Positions 23,801-37,540 of a stretch of DNA of 64,000 nt are shown piece after piece. Numbering within the stretch: the first letter of the stretch is position 1; every line of letters begins with the position of its first letter. The translations under genes and the position numbers were made by a program. The notes under the pieces were generated by a model. It was not told where the DNA came from and searched no databases. It saw only the letters and a list, made by a program, of their open reading frames with translations. The DNA comes from Daphnia pulex (taxonomy: Eukaryota; Arthropoda; Branchiopoda; Diplostraca; Daphniidae): positions 14,062,974-14,126,973 of the forward strand of contig NC_060024.1 in assembly GCF_021134715.1 (NCBI RefSeq), read 5' to 3'.

Positions 23801-26800
23801 TGCCTCTTCTGCTGTTTGTTGCGGTAGTCCTGCACGAGCATCGTGTGCTGCCTGGCCTGTCGGCGGACTTGATCCAGCTGCTTCTGAAGGCCCTGCTGTT
23901 CTGTCGTGATGCGATCCAACTCGCCAGCATCCGCGTCGTTCAACTCCTGGTTGTTCTTCCGCAATTGCCTCTGGCGGCTGTTGAGCGATTTGCGCTGCTT
24001 CCGCAACTTGCTCACTTCCGTCTCGTAATAAACTTGGTGCTGCCGGATCTGCCAGAGATAAAAGAAAAAGTGAAAACAAATTTATTTTAGAAAACCCAAA
24101 ACTCATCGGGGATCAAAAAATGGCGAATTGAATTTACCAGGTGCTGTTGCTGGCCGAGCCACTGCTCGTAGGTGACTTGCTGTTGCCGTTCCGCCTCGTT
24201 GGTGACGTTCTCCGACGGAGCCGCCATGGCCGGCAGGAGAGGAGGCGGCAACGGAGGTCGAGCAGTTGGAGCCGATCCGTTGGATTGAGATTGAAGTAGG
24301 GCCGGATGGAGTCCGGTATCGGGCGGAACCGCTGACGCCGAGCCAGGCGACCGCTGCTGGTGAACGTGCCACTGTTGTTGTTGCTGCTGCTGCTGCTGGA
24401 TGGGCGGTCCAGCACGAATGAAAGGCTGCTGTGGCTGTTGCGGATTCACCATGTGCGGATGGACCGTCTGGAAATTGCCTTGAGGTCGGTGCATCTGCAT
24501 CGTTTGTTGTTGCTGCTGGATCTGCTGGTGCTGGACAACACTGGGAGCGTGCGGATGCTGGAAATGTTGTTGTTGCTGCTGCTGTTGGGGATGTTGAACT
24601 TGCCCCTGATGCAAGTGAAGGTGTTGTTGTTGCTGCTGCTGGTGAATGTGATGCTGTTGGTGTTGTTGTTGTTGCTGCTGCATGTGATGCGGATGAACAG
24701 CGGCTGGTGGCGAAAGGGAAACGGACGGGCCGCCGGCCAGGACGTCGGCTTTGAGTTTCTCAAAATCCGTGTCCGAGAGAAACGGTTTCTCCGGCGTCGA
24801 CCCGATGGGGGCCGAATTGATTCCGGCACCGAACGGCATCCCGCCGCCCAACGGCGACTGTTGTTGTTGTTGTTGCTGCTGCTGCTGGTGCTGCATGTGC
24901 TGTCTCTGCAGCTCCCTCTTCTCCTGTTCCAGCAAATCTTCCAGCAGTAGGGGTTGTTCCTGCTGAGACGACAACAAAAGCGGATCGTGCGGATCGGAAT
25001 CAGAGAAATGTCGAAATGTTTAGGACACAACGAGGCAGGCGGATGGAACAAGAACCGAACCAAAAAAGAAAAGTTAAGGTCTACTACGAAACAACCAACG
25101 AACGACAACAACAAAAGGAGAGTAGGAAGGATGGACCAGAGGACGGACGGACGGACGGACACACAGACGAGACAGATATTAGGGCTCCTCACCTGTAGGA
25201 GCAATGATCGTCTTTGTTGTTGTTGTTGTTGCTGCTGCTGTTGTTGCAGTTGCTGGTGGTGGTGAAAAGCCGCCGGAAGAGAAGGAGCCGAAGGAGGGGG
25301 AAGAGGAGGAGGCGGTGGGGGAGGAGCAAGGGAGGTGGGAGTAGGTGGGGGAGAGACCAGATAGACGGGACTGCCAATAGCGGAGTTAGGAGAACAACCG
25401 TGGACAACAACACCGCCACCACCTGCACCACCGACACTTGGGCCACCGGGACGGACAATACAACCGTAGCCCAGCTGCAGAGAGAATCAAGGAAACAGCA
25501 AGGGCCAGGAAATGAAACAAGGAAAACATGTTCAAGGATTTTTTCTCCACTTTTCCACCGCGGCGCAATGTTGACCAGTTGCCAACTGGGCAACCTCTGA
25601 CCAGGGCCAGACAAATGACACGAAACAAGCGACTCACCTGAGAACTTGACGGAGCCCGCGGAGTCCCTGGATAGGGCGGAGGAGGACCTCGGTAGGGCGG
25701 AGGAGGCTGAGCCGCCTGTTGTTGCGGGTATCCGCCGACGGCACCAAATTGTTGTTGCGGCTGCTGCTGTTGCTGCTGCGCTCCTGGAGAGGACCCGACC
25801 GAATCCGGTCCTTGCTGCAATTGGTGCTGCTGATGTTGGGCATTCTGCTGCTGCTGCTGCTGTTGTTGTTGTTGCTGCTGCTGTTGAGCTTCAGCTTTCA
25901 ATTGTTGTTGCTTCTTCTGTTCGGTGAGTTCCAGCAGTTTGGCCTGGAACTCGTTCATGTCCTGAGCCACTTTGGCCGCCTTCTCTTCGGCCTCTTTCTT
26001 GCGTCGAGACAATTCGTCCGGCGACAGTTGCTCATTGGACGGCCGTTGGTTGTTGGCATCATCGCCGGGGGCTGTCGTCGTCGTCGACGTTCCATCCAAC
26101 TCGCCAGGATCGGCGTATTCCAAAATGTTGAAATCGCTGGGACTGTCTGCGCCACCAGCGCCGCCGTTGCCGGTCGACGAGGAGGATCGATGGCCCGGGT
26201 GATCGTCTTGGCCGCCGCCCATCATGTCGTCCATGGCGTCGTGCAGTTCAGGATCGGCGTACTCCAAAATGTTAAAGTCGTTGCCCAGGCCGAGCAGCTC
26301 GTCGTCGTCAACGCAGCCGAGACCCAAGTCGCCGAAATCGTCGTCGGCAGGATCGTGTTGTTGGTGCAGGTTGTTGTGGTTCTGTGACTCGGCCACGGCG
26401 GAAACGGCCACAGCGCACGGCGTCGGCGGCTCCTCGTGGATCATCTCCACTTTCATCGGCTGCTGTTGTTGTTGTTGCTGCTGCTGGATTACCGGTTGTT
26501 GCTGTTGTTGCATCATCATGTGTTGTTGTTGTTGCTGCTGCTGCTGCATAGCCATGGGATGGACATTGGGCTGCATTGGTTGTTGTTGCTGCATCATGAC
26601 GCCCGGATGAATTTGCCGGATGCCACCAGGATGAACCGATTGAATCTGTTGCTGCTGTTGTTGCTGTTGGGGATGGAGTTGTTGTTGTTGCACTTGGCCG
26701 ATAGGACGTTGCATCTGCATTTGCTGCTGCTGCTGCTGTTGTTGAGGTGGTGGTTGTTGCTGCATCATCATCATCCGCATTCTGGGATCCTGGAAATGAC

Positions 26801-29800
26801 CTTGGACCAGTTGCTGCTGCTGCTGTTGGGGAGGAGCAACAACTTGAATGGGTTGACGGAATTCAGCCGAGCCGGGCTGGAAACCTCTCGGCCTGGGTTG
26901 CAACTGTTGTTGTTGTTGCATCTGCATCTGCATGTGTTGCTGCTGATGTTGAGGTGACATCATGCGAGGGGCTCCCTGCATTGGTTGTTGCTGTTGTTGT
27001 TGCTGCATGACTGGTCCCTGGGCCACGACATTCGGTCCAGTGGCGGACGGAGGTAGAGGGTAGCGGAACTGAGGCCTCTGCTGCTGTTGGTGTTGCTGCA
27101 TGGCGAATTGTTGTTGTTGTTGCTGCTGCTGTTGTTGCGGGGGCATGGAATTGATGACGACCCCATCCTCCTCCCTCTTGACGTTCTCCGCCTTGATGAA
27201 ATGCGGCTGTTGTTGCCGATGTTGTTGCTGCTGCTGCATCTGCTGGCGCTGAAGCAAATCGCGGAGTTGCTGCCTCGAAGGATCGACAACGACGCCACCG
27301 CCAATCACCACCGAAGGATCCACCCCTTCTACTCCATCGGGAGCGATGACCATGGAAGGTGGGACCACCGCCGTTTGCTGTTGGACGTTCGGTGGATTGC
27401 CAGGGCCGCGGAGCATGAAAACGGGTCCAGTGGGACCGTTGACGGGCTCACCAGGAGCGCGAACTCGAGAAACTTGAATGGGAGTGGCGAAACCACCTCC
27501 CAGTTGTTGTTGCTGCTGCTGTTGGTTGGGCATGGGAGGCTGTTGTTGTTGTAAAATCTGTTGTTGTTGTGCTACAACTGCTTCCGGTTGGCCAGGAGGC
27601 ATAGCCATGGATCCGGCAGGAACTGGAACGTGTCCGCCGAGAGGTACAATCTGTCCGCCACTGGCCAACTGTTGCTGTTGTTGCTGTTGTTGTCTGAGGG
27701 CCTGTAGTTGCTTCCACTGGCGCTCCTGTTCCGTTTCGACAACTCCGCGACGAGGAACGGCCATGACTGGCCTCTCGATTTCCTGCAACCACAGACGGGA
27801 AATGCAAAGGCCCGAAATTAGAAACGGAAATTCAGAAAGAAAAGAAAAACTGAAATGACTCAACGACGAAAATAGAATTTCCAACGATCCAAATCAAAAC
27901 TCGAAATCATAAAATAAGAAAACAACAACTGACCGATCGATCGTCATATCCAAATCATAGAAACAAACGATTCCATTCAAAAACTCATTTGGACCAAATA
28001 ACAAATAAATAAATAATAACTTCCGGATCGAAACTGAGCGTTCGATGAGAATTAAAAGATAAAGTCGACCCAAAATATTGAAATAAAAACAATTGCCGGA
28101 CGAAATGAGGAGAATAAGATGACCATGATGATGTAACCATTTAAAAAAAGAGACATGCGTCGAAGGATTGATCCCTCCACTCATGCGGGAGAAAGAAGAG
28201 TAGCCGAGGAAATCAAATAACGAAAAATTCCAACGGAATAAAAAAGGAGGGGGAGACCGGAAGGGGGGGTGGAATCAAAATGAAAAGAATCCATCCAAAA
28301 TCGATCAATCGAGTCCATTCCAAAAATCCGCATTCCACAGGAATTGCCTGGACGATATTTTAGGCCTACGAAATGTACTGGTGCCATTACAGCTGGGTGA
28401 TGATGGTGGAGCTGTTGTTGTTGTTGCTGCTGCTGCTGCTGGAGATGTTGTTGCAGAGCAACCGGGTGATGGTGGAGGTATTGGTGGTGGTGGTGGTGAT
28501 GTTGTTGTTGTTGGTGAAGATGGTGGTGATGGTGTTGTTGCTGCTGCTGCTGCAATGGAAGGGCTGGACTAGGGCAAGGGCCGGAAGGAAGATTCGGATG
28601 CTGGGCGTGTTGGACGCCGTTGTTGGCAGCGGCGCCGATGGATGGGAGGGTCCGCATAATCTCCGACGGCGTCAGAACGCGAATGCCGTGCGACTCGATT
28701 CCGGTGGTGACGTTGCGGCCCACGGGTGGCTCATCCACCACCACGACAGGCCCCTCGTCATTGGCCAACTGCATGGACCTGATGTTCGTCGTCGTCGTCG
28801 TCGTGGCCGCCGAGGACGAGGCGAAACAACAACTGGACGGGGCCATGGAATCGGCGACCGTCACGACGGCCATCGGAGTGGCTCGTTGCCCTCCGTCCAG
28901 CACCACCAGCGCCGCCGCCGATCGTTGGGCCGTTGGCGGTGGATGTTCGCCGGACCCGTTTGACGAATTCGAGGGCGAAGGCAATTCGACGGCAGACGGG
29001 CCAGGCGAGGCGGCCGAAGAAGACGAGGAGAAATTTCGCTGCAGCGTCGGAGTTGCGGCGCCACCAGTCGACTGCTGACGTGAGGAGGAGGAGGAGGGTG
29101 ACGGAATAAGAATAAGAAAAAGAAGGACAGGAATTGCCAGCCACCCAACAAGCGGACCGGGAATGAAAAGACCAGAGAGAGAGAGACGGACAGGAGATAT
29201 TTGAGTTTCATATTTTTATCAGGTGACACATTGTGTTGTGCCCAGTCGGAGATAACCCAACAACTCAACAACAAGAATACACAACAATTCTCCAGGATTA
29301 GGAGACGACAAGTCGAGGGGGGAAAGTGGATCCCACAGTCTCCCTTCCCGATAAGAAACGACGTTCTCACAATCACCACAACTACCACAGCGCTCGTCTG
29401 CTGTTGGTCAAAGAATCAAGATTAGCCAAAGGCGTTGTTACCTGTTGCGTTTGCTGCTGGTGGTGCGTCTTCTGGAGGCGGACGGCCGCCCGGTTTTCAC
29501 GGGCCTTTTGCAGGAACGGCGCCTTCTTGTCGGCCGGCAACGAGCGCCAAATTTTGGCGATCTGCTTCCATCGCTCCGTCCAGGCTGCAATCCAACAAAA
29601 AACAAAATGATCAAGGGCGTCAATCGAGTGAGAATGTTGTTGGGGATAAGTACCTGGGAAATCGCGTCTCAATTCCGGGTGATTGGTGTTGGCAAAGAGG
29701 ACGGCCGAAATGGTGGCCGACAAGCCCAGGGCTTCGTCCGCTTCCCACTTGAGCGCGTTGCGTTGATTGGCTGTGGCGCCGGGTCCGCCTCCGTCTCGAT

Positions 29801-30136
29801 CCTGGAGATCACTGGAGCCGCCGTGAGGATCGCCGCCGCCAGACAACCCGACGTTGCTACCGGACGATGACGGCCAGGGACTTTGCGGCGGTTCGGAAAA
29901 GGCCGGGCTGAATCCTGGACTGGAACTGTACTCGGAGAAATAGGGCGAACAAGGCGGAGGTAGTTGCGGTTGTTGCTGGACATTTGTGTTGGGCGAGGCA
30001 GTTCCTTGCTGCGACTGTTGCTGCGACAACGCTCTGACTAGAGCTGCTGGACCGCCAGAGGCTACTGGAGGCATCAAGCTGCCAGGATTGCCTCCGCCGT
30101 TGTTGCTGTTCAAATTGAAACCAACAGCCATGGAAT

Positions 30137-30167
<31 letters not shown>

Positions 30168-33100
30168 GACAGGGGCCATTTGGGAAAAATCTGCCGACTG
30201 CGACTCTTGCGACTCGTCCGTCAAGACTCCCTTGAAAATGTCCTCGACGTCCTTGCAGTCCATGTTGGGCAGGCCGCCAACTTCAATCGTTTCCAACAGA
30301 ATGTCCGCCAGCTCGTCCCTTTGCTGCTGGCCAGCACCTTGGTGGACCTGGGTCGGTGAGTCGTCCTCCAGTTCCAGCGGATTGTGATCTGGATTGACGT
30401 CGTCGTCGTCGACAGCGCATCCGGCGTCACCCTCCTTCATGATGGAATCCACCAGGTCGTCCGAGTCCAGCAAATCGCCAGCCAGCGGCAGAATATCTTT
30501 TAGGGCTTCATCCTCTTCCTCTTCTTCGTTGTCGCCGGCCAGTTCCAGCGGGTCTTCTTCCACTTCGGGTTTAATGGCACCCCCAAGTGTCACCTGGGCA
30601 CGGACCACCGGCTTGCCAGCAACCGAGACGTGGACAATTGGTTGGGCCACGGTAGGAACAACGACAGGAGCCACTCGCAGGTGACTCTGCTGTGGTGACG
30701 ACTGGACAGTCAGTGGCGGGTTGTTGGGTTGTTGTTGCTGTGGAATGGGGACCGGTGCGGGTGTTGCGACGACGCTGCCGCCAACTGGAGCAGATCGCCT
30801 CTCCAAATCGGCCACTTCTTCCTTCGACAAGTGAATGATGGACGGATTTTTGACGGCTGGAATGGCGACATCGTCGGTTGGCTCCGAGTCACTGCCGCTG
30901 GCCCTGGCCGTCTGCGAGTCGTTGGCCGACAACGAGTCGCTGAGGAAGGAACTCGAGTTGTTGGTGGCGCCAGAATTGCCGCTGGGCTTGACCAGGAGAT
31001 CCCGTCCGAAAAAAGCTTCCTGTAAATACGTCGGGTACGTTTCGGCCAATTTGTTCTTGGCCTTGCGCCTTTGCGGCTTCCGCTTGGGCTTGCCCGCATC
31101 GGCGGTGACTTGATCGACCGCCGTGGTGGCTGCCGTCGTCGTCGTGGGAGGCGTCGGCGTCGTCGCTGTCGTTTCCTTCAGCTGCTGCAAAGTCACTTCG
31201 GCCGTGTTGTAATTGTCCATGGCGTCCTCTTCCTTGTCTTTGACGCGGGCCCAGGGTCGACGCACCTGGAAGCCTCCGATGCCCAGTTTCTGCAGGTTTC
31301 GCTGGCGCTTCTTGCGTAAAATCAGCGCCCCGTTGTCGCCCTGGACGATGGCGTAACCCTCGGGGACGTCGGGCATCCGCCCGTCTTCACGAGGGGTCAA
31401 CACCGTCCCGTCTTTGAACAGGGAATCTTCTTGGCCGTCTCCTTGGACGTCGTCTTGGGCGTCAGACTCGAGCGATTTTTTGTTGCGACACCGGCGACGG
31501 GGCTGGTCCAGTTGCAGCGACCGCAAGTGGTTCATTCCGCCTTCCGACAAAGAGACGCCGTCCACTAGGAATTGGCTGGAAGAAGAGGCCGACGATTTGG
31601 GCCGGATGCTGTTGGATGATCCGTTGATCAAGGAGCCACCGGCCAATTCCTGTAGTAGACCTGGAACGGGACTAGGCGGCGGAGTGGCCGATGACGACTG
31701 TCTGTTTTGTCGATGGCCGGCCTGATTGGAGGCGGAGGCCTGGACCGAGAGCGAAGGCGGTGGTGGAGCCAGTGCCAAGGCAGCAGCGGAAGCGTTGGAT
31801 GGGTGCAGGTGCGGAGGCTGTTGGTCGGGCGGGCGACAGAGGACGCAAGTGTATCCGTCCTCGGCGCAAAATTCCGCCTCCCGCTCGTTGCGGATGAGGT
31901 CGCAGGCGGCGTGGAGCCACTGGGCGCACTGCTGGCACTGGATGATGAGCTCACCTTCGTTGTAGGACGAGGAGCACGACGGGCATTGGCGCAGGGAGGC
32001 GCAGGGGCCGCAGAGGGAGCCGTTGGCCTGGTGAGTCCAGTTGGCGTTGAGGCCCGGCTCGTTGGAGCCGCAAACTTGGCAGACGGCGCACCACTTGCAC
32101 TTCCAGTTGCCCTGCGGCACGTAGTCCAACGGCGGCTCCATGCAGTAAATGTGGTACGAGATGTCGCACTCGTCGCACAGGAGCAGACGGGCCTCGTCGT
32201 GACGCTCGCCACACCCTTCGCACACCGTACAGTCCAGGCAGCGCCAGCCCTTTTGCAAAATGACTTTGGTGACCTTGACGTTGGCACAGAACGGATGGTA
32301 GCACTGCAAATGGACCAACCGGACGGGAAATTGAAGAAAACATTTAATTTACTTTAAAAAAAGAATTTAGAAATGACAATTGTACCTGGCCACACTGGGC
32401 GCAAGAGATGAGACGGCCTTCCTGGTCCAAACCGAAAGAACCGCACATGGCACAAGCGTCTTGCTCCACTACAAAACTGTCGGATGACGAACAAAGGATC
32501 AACTTGTTCTCCAGGCAGGGCTCCCCTTCAATTCCTCCAACGCCAGTCGACGAAACGCTGCCCGTCGCTGCTGCTCCTCCACCGGCTCCGCCTCCACTGC
32601 CAGTCCCATCTGCTGGCCGTTGGAGACCGACTCCAGGGGCACCGAAAACGCCCCGCATCTTTGGTTTGGGTCCTCTCTTCCGTCCGAAATCGGCCAACTT
32701 GTTGGCCTTGCGGTTGTAAGCGGCGCCTCCGGCGCTGTTGGATCCAGTGGCTCCAAAGGACGAGGCTTTGCCCGATCCTTTGGGTCGGCCACCGGCTCCA
32801 CCACCTCCCCCACCGGCCGCAGCCGCACCAGTCATCCGCTTCCGGGCGATTTTGCCGGCAGACTGCTGCTGTTGAGACGCCATGACCTTCTGCCCGACAC
32901 GAACGGCCAGCGGTTTCGTCTCTTCTTGTTGGATTTGTTGTTGCTGAAGCTCGTCAGAGTAGGTGGGGGTGCCAGGAACATCAACGTCGATCATGGCCTG
33001 CTGCTGCTGCTGATGCGTCGTCTGTTGCTGCGAATTGTCTTGACTAACCGATCCCGGATTGCTTTCCGACAGCGGGTCGAGTTCCATGGCCGATTTCGGG

Positions 33101-35370
33101 GTCGGCACAGGCGACGAGACTTTGCAGGGAGGACAAAGGTACTCGTAGTCGGAATTCATGTCTTTCTTGCGCTGAACCAGCGTCCGATCCGCTTCCGGAT
33201 CGCATCCAGAGTGCACGTATTTGCGGCATCGTGTGCACTGGCTCATTTCTCGCTGCGAATGGCGATAAGCTTTACCGCACCTGATTGAGCCGAAACGTCA
33301 AAAAAGAATAATTTTAATGAAATAAATGTGTCGAGGTGAAAAAAGTAAATGACGTACATGGGGCAGGAAACGCCCTTGTTCCTCTGTTGATAACAGGAAT
33401 CGCAGACAGTAAAACAGGCGTGCCAGCGAGACGAAGGACCCGATCCGGGCGTCCTGGACCCGCAATCGCCGCACACTCGGCAATTTTTGCATTTCCAGCC
33501 AAGTTTGGGAATGTTGGAAATCAACGGCCTGTCAGAGAATTTTTCAAAATGTGGTCAACTCGATTCTGGCGAAATTATTTTGAGGCGGAAGAAAATCCAA
33601 CTCACCGGACACAAGAGGGGTGGTAATTCTTGTCGCACGTGTCGCAGACGAGCATTTTAGTTCGGTCGGTGACCGCCTCGGCTCCAGTTCCTTGTTGGGC
33701 CACTGGAGTCCTGCAGGTGATGCAAACTTTGCACTCGTTGCATTGCCAGGCCGTTCGGACTCCCGGGCTGCTACCCAGTCCGACACAGGAGCCGTGGTAA
33801 TGTTTGCCGCAGGTAACGCAAAAGAGCTAGAGCATTTTTTTAAATAACAGCATTCCATTAGAATCGATAGAAAGACTTTAAATCATTCATTTATTCATTA
33901 CCTGATTGGCCACATTGGATGGCGAATGACAGACGGCACAATTGGCGTCTGATGGGCCGGCCATGATCGATCCCTGATGAATATGATCCGGACAATGCAA
34001 TCCTCTCGTTTTGGCGTTCAGAAAAGCCTAGGATAAGTCAATCGTATTAATCCGCAAATCAATTTCAATCAAAATTTTGTTTATTCAAAACTTACTCCGC
34101 CACTGACTGCGCAGGGAAAGTGGAAAGATTTAGGGCATCCAGTGCCCCCGGTCGTCGCGTGCTGACAGGAAAGGGAGGCGCCGAAAGAGCCGCACAAGTG
34201 GCATCGCAGGGAGGCGGCCCGGATCAGAGCGGAATCGGCTCCGGCAACTTCTGGCCAACTGCTGGCCGAGCAAACCGACACTACACTGGGACCGGCGTTG
34301 GTGTCGTCGTCGTTCACCACCTTGACGCCCTTCGACCAAATGGCGCACATCCGGTGAGCGTAAAAGTAGCCGCAAGGCTCGACGATGGCCAGCAGATCCG
34401 GCTCTTCTGCGTAGCCCACGGCCATCAACTCCTCCTGGAGTTCAGAGCGAAACGATTGCGACGCGTCAAACGACGATGTCCGTCGTCCTTTCAGCGCCAG
34501 CCGCGGTTTCTTGATGCTGGACGGCTGCAAAGAGGTGGCCAAATGACTGCTGGAAGTATTGCCGCCGACTGGGCAAGGGCCCAGCGACGTCTTATTGGTG
34601 CTGACGGCCCCGGCATTGGCGGCCAGCGATTGGAGACGCTCTTCACTGTGCAACGTGCTCTGGCGTAAACTTTCAAAATCCGACCCCACTTCCAGCCTCA
34701 GCATTTCACCCTGTCCCAGCTGACTGCGTTCGCCTAGGTTGCAAAACGCACACACTTTTCCCGGCCAGGTTTCTTCAATTAATTCCAATTCACTGTCGCC
34801 ACCTCCCGTCGAACCGTTGGCCCCCTGATCCGACGCTAAATCCAATATGCAATCCGACGACTGCGACGACGAGCCTACAGGTGTATCTGCACTGGTAGAC
34901 TCCCTGGTTGGTGACTGCGACAGTGTGGAGACCTCCTCCAGAGCTTTCTTCAGGCCTTTTACGGGCCCACCAAACACTGATGTCATTGCGCCACTGCTCA
35001 ACTGTTTTAATTTCACGCTGGGATTCTTTCTTTGGGTCAAAACTCTTCCAGTTCCACTGAGATCTGTCTTCACGGGTCTACCCACAACGTTATTCCTCTT
35101 CAAACTGAGCGAACCACTGCCAAGAACTCCAAAGCTTGTCGACACAGTGTGGATTGGGAGTCTCACAGTGACGTTGGAAGCCCCACTGGTTGTATCCTCT
35201 GCCATTATTCCGTGGCTGCCCCATGATTTTGATAGCGCTTGGGCTGCAGCTTGACTTGCAGGGTGATTAACCATGGGTGATGCTCTTGGTAGTAGGGCTG
35301 TGCTGTCCAACGTCAGCATGGATTCCAGGAGGGATGAACCCGGTTTGGTGACTTCCTCTGTAGAGTCCAT
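14803..35370 (-). CDS. KMT2C/D: KMT2C/KMT2D-type histone H3K4 methyltransferase (Lpt + trr in one gene)
   Basis: Seventeen minus-strand exons join in phase: 35370-34096, 34027-33902, 33826-33606, 33528-33358, 33280-32386, 32303-29654, 29584-29442, 29071-28379, 27782-25638, 25474-25193, 24962-24138, 24048-22324, 22248-19900, 19813-15923, 15857-15555, 15476-14967, 14892-14803; about 6,097 residues. Order: extended PHD (about 210-465), PHD cluster (470-620), second PHD cluster (885-1000), HMG box across the 29654/29584 junction ([16 protein letters not shown]), long Gln-rich middle with [15 protein letters not shown], second extended PHD, FYRN, FYRC, WDR5-binding motif [11 protein letters not shown] ([10 protein letters not shown]) and post-SET ending [13 protein letters not shown]. 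The enzyme monomethylates H3K4 at enhancers within the COMPASS-like complex. The start follows an acceptor directly, so an earlier coding exon is possible. Donors at 28379 and 15555 are the least certain. Confidence 0.93.
25141..25160. repeat. (GGAC)n tetranucleotide repeat
   Basis: Five perfect units inside the short KMT2C/D intron between the exons ending at 25193 and beginning at 24962. Confidence 0.8.
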
Positions 35371-37540
35371 CTGAATGGAATGAATGAAAAATAACCAGAA
35401 ACAAAAAGAAAACAAAAAATTAGTTAATGGATCAACAACCCAAGCCGTTTGGTGGCGGCAGCGCCTTTACTACAAGGCGGGAGAAAGATGGGCGTCCTTG
35501 AATCCAAAAGCCCACGACTAAATATCGACTCAGCACATCCCCGCCAAGAGAAACGAGACCATAAACCTTTGCATTTCTTGAGTTATTTACCTTTCCGAAT
35601 TATTTTCGGCTAGCCGGTGTTGATTTCAACTGGGACACATCTCTAATTTTGTTTCGAAATCCACGTAAGCTGCGTTCGATGACTGCACTCAGACGCCATG
35701 TTGTTTGGGCTTTTTTTCTGTCGAATCTCGTAGTAGCCGATAGATGGCTCTCATCAACCACAAGCCCTCGGGCGGTGAGCAATGACACAATGACGCGGGA
35801 AAATATTCAATTTATTGACATTGGAAAAACAATTCCCTCCAATTTGTATTCATTGCTTGAAATGTCTGATGCCAGATAAGTGACGAATGGAAATGCAAGT
35901 CATCAAATGTTCATACTTAAATGTTTTAAAAAAGTTTGCTCAAATTTTGTGCTAATTTCCTCCGCTATTTTTAAAGCTAGTCTGTGAGAAAAGATAAACA
36001 TACCAAATTGAACGAATTAATGATGTGGTTGTTCAGATAATCAGAGTTGCCTTGTTCTGATTTAAAAAATAAACAGCCGAACCTGCCAAATGGCGACCTT
36101 GCCAAAAATAAGCAATGCTCCAAGTTTTGCCATGTGGTCCAGTTTCCTGTCAAAGTCGACGCCCTCTTTTTCCCTATCTTCATCTTCAGCACAAGCACCG
36201 TGTTCTAACTCACCATAAAAATGAAAGGTGATTGTTTACGGCGGGCGTAGACATGTCTACCTGGCAAGCTAGGCCTACCTGAAAAGCCCTTAACTAGAGG
36301 CTGGACTTCAATTCGCAGACGATATTTTGGGATGTTTAGTGAAGGTTTTAATTACTTAGAAAACCAAGTAGGAGAAACCGCATGTACATCCATTTACGGG
36401 GAACGGTAAAAAATCTGGTTAAAACGACAGCAGATAATGCAATAAAATTCTGACGTCAAGTTTTATTAAAAGAATAGCGCTTCTAAAGTATTGTCACCCT
36501 ACAGTTGTTCGAAATTGTTATCTATTTAGCATACTAATAATGCCGATATAGAGCTAAAATAAAATTGCAGGTAAAATTCAATGTGAAGCAAATGAATTGG
36601 CCTTTTGCTATCTGAAAAGATTAACAGCGCCGATAACTTGGCGCAAAAAAAAATTAACGCAGCATTTAATTAATCACTAATTATTTTAATGGAATGGTTT
36701 TAATTAAAAATTGCTGCACGGACAGGCAGGGGCGTATAGCACATCCATCAAGTAGATCTAGTTCAATGGATCGATGTGAAATTTTGAGGTCAAGCAATCT
36801 TCAAACCTTGAACATTTTTTTCTAGGGTGTTGTTTTGTTTCCTTCGAGGGTAAAACTAAAATCACGTAGCCTGGCCGTGATCACTATGCACAGCACACCA
36901 AAGCTAAGGAAACACTTCCGACAAGTAATGAAAATATCTTATTTTGGAACAAAGAGACCAACAATCGAGCCAACAATTGACCCAGACTAAAGTCCTAGAT
37001 CACGCATTGCCCATGCACATCCTATTCCATTGAATTGCTTTTCATGTATTTCATGACATTTAATCACAGTATGTCAAGGATTGAAAATTAAAAATTAGGT
37101 TTGTTATCGGCATTCCGTTTTCTACTTGGAAAGATCCGGCTTAAATAAAAACATATTGATTATTTAATTATGTTGAAACAGTTATCCTGTAATTAATAGA
37201 AATTTAATATGCTTATTTTTGTTCCTTTGCTATTCATTTCGAATTAATTTTAGAAATTTAAATTCAGAAAAATTCAAACAAATGATTGCAAAACCGCCAA
37301 AATATTATTCGCGATTGGTTGTTCCCCTAAATCATGGGCATTGGTGTATTATGAGAAAACAGCTGTTTTGTTTTATTAGACAGCACGCTTTTCTGCTACT
37401 GACGCAGTTTGGGATTTGATTAATCCGGAAGTGAAGTGGGAGGATGTTTTTCCTCATAATTTGATGGCCAAATAATCATTAGACACTCCCATTATTAGTG
37501 TGGTTTGTTGAATTTCAAATATCCATGTAAGGCTGAAACG
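35371..37540. other. Intergenic region between KMT2C/D and STK11IP (divergent genes)
   Basis: Contains the methyltransferase 5' region (probably a non-coding first exon near 35590-35700) and the STK11IP upstream region. A perfect TGACGTCA is at 36451-36458. A 76-codon plus frame at 35649 begins inside the presumed promoter and looks non-coding. Confidence 0.5.

Noticed and set aside
20977-27554. Long plus-strand open frames full of Leu, Cys or Val runs
   Set aside because: They are antisense shadows of the CAA/CAG glutamine tracts in the KMT2C/D exons; the minus-strand frame has the conserved domains and splice sites.
35649-35879. 76-codon plus-strand frame upstream of KMT2C/D
   Set aside because: Lies in the presumed promoter or first-exon region of the opposite-strand gene; no family resemblance.
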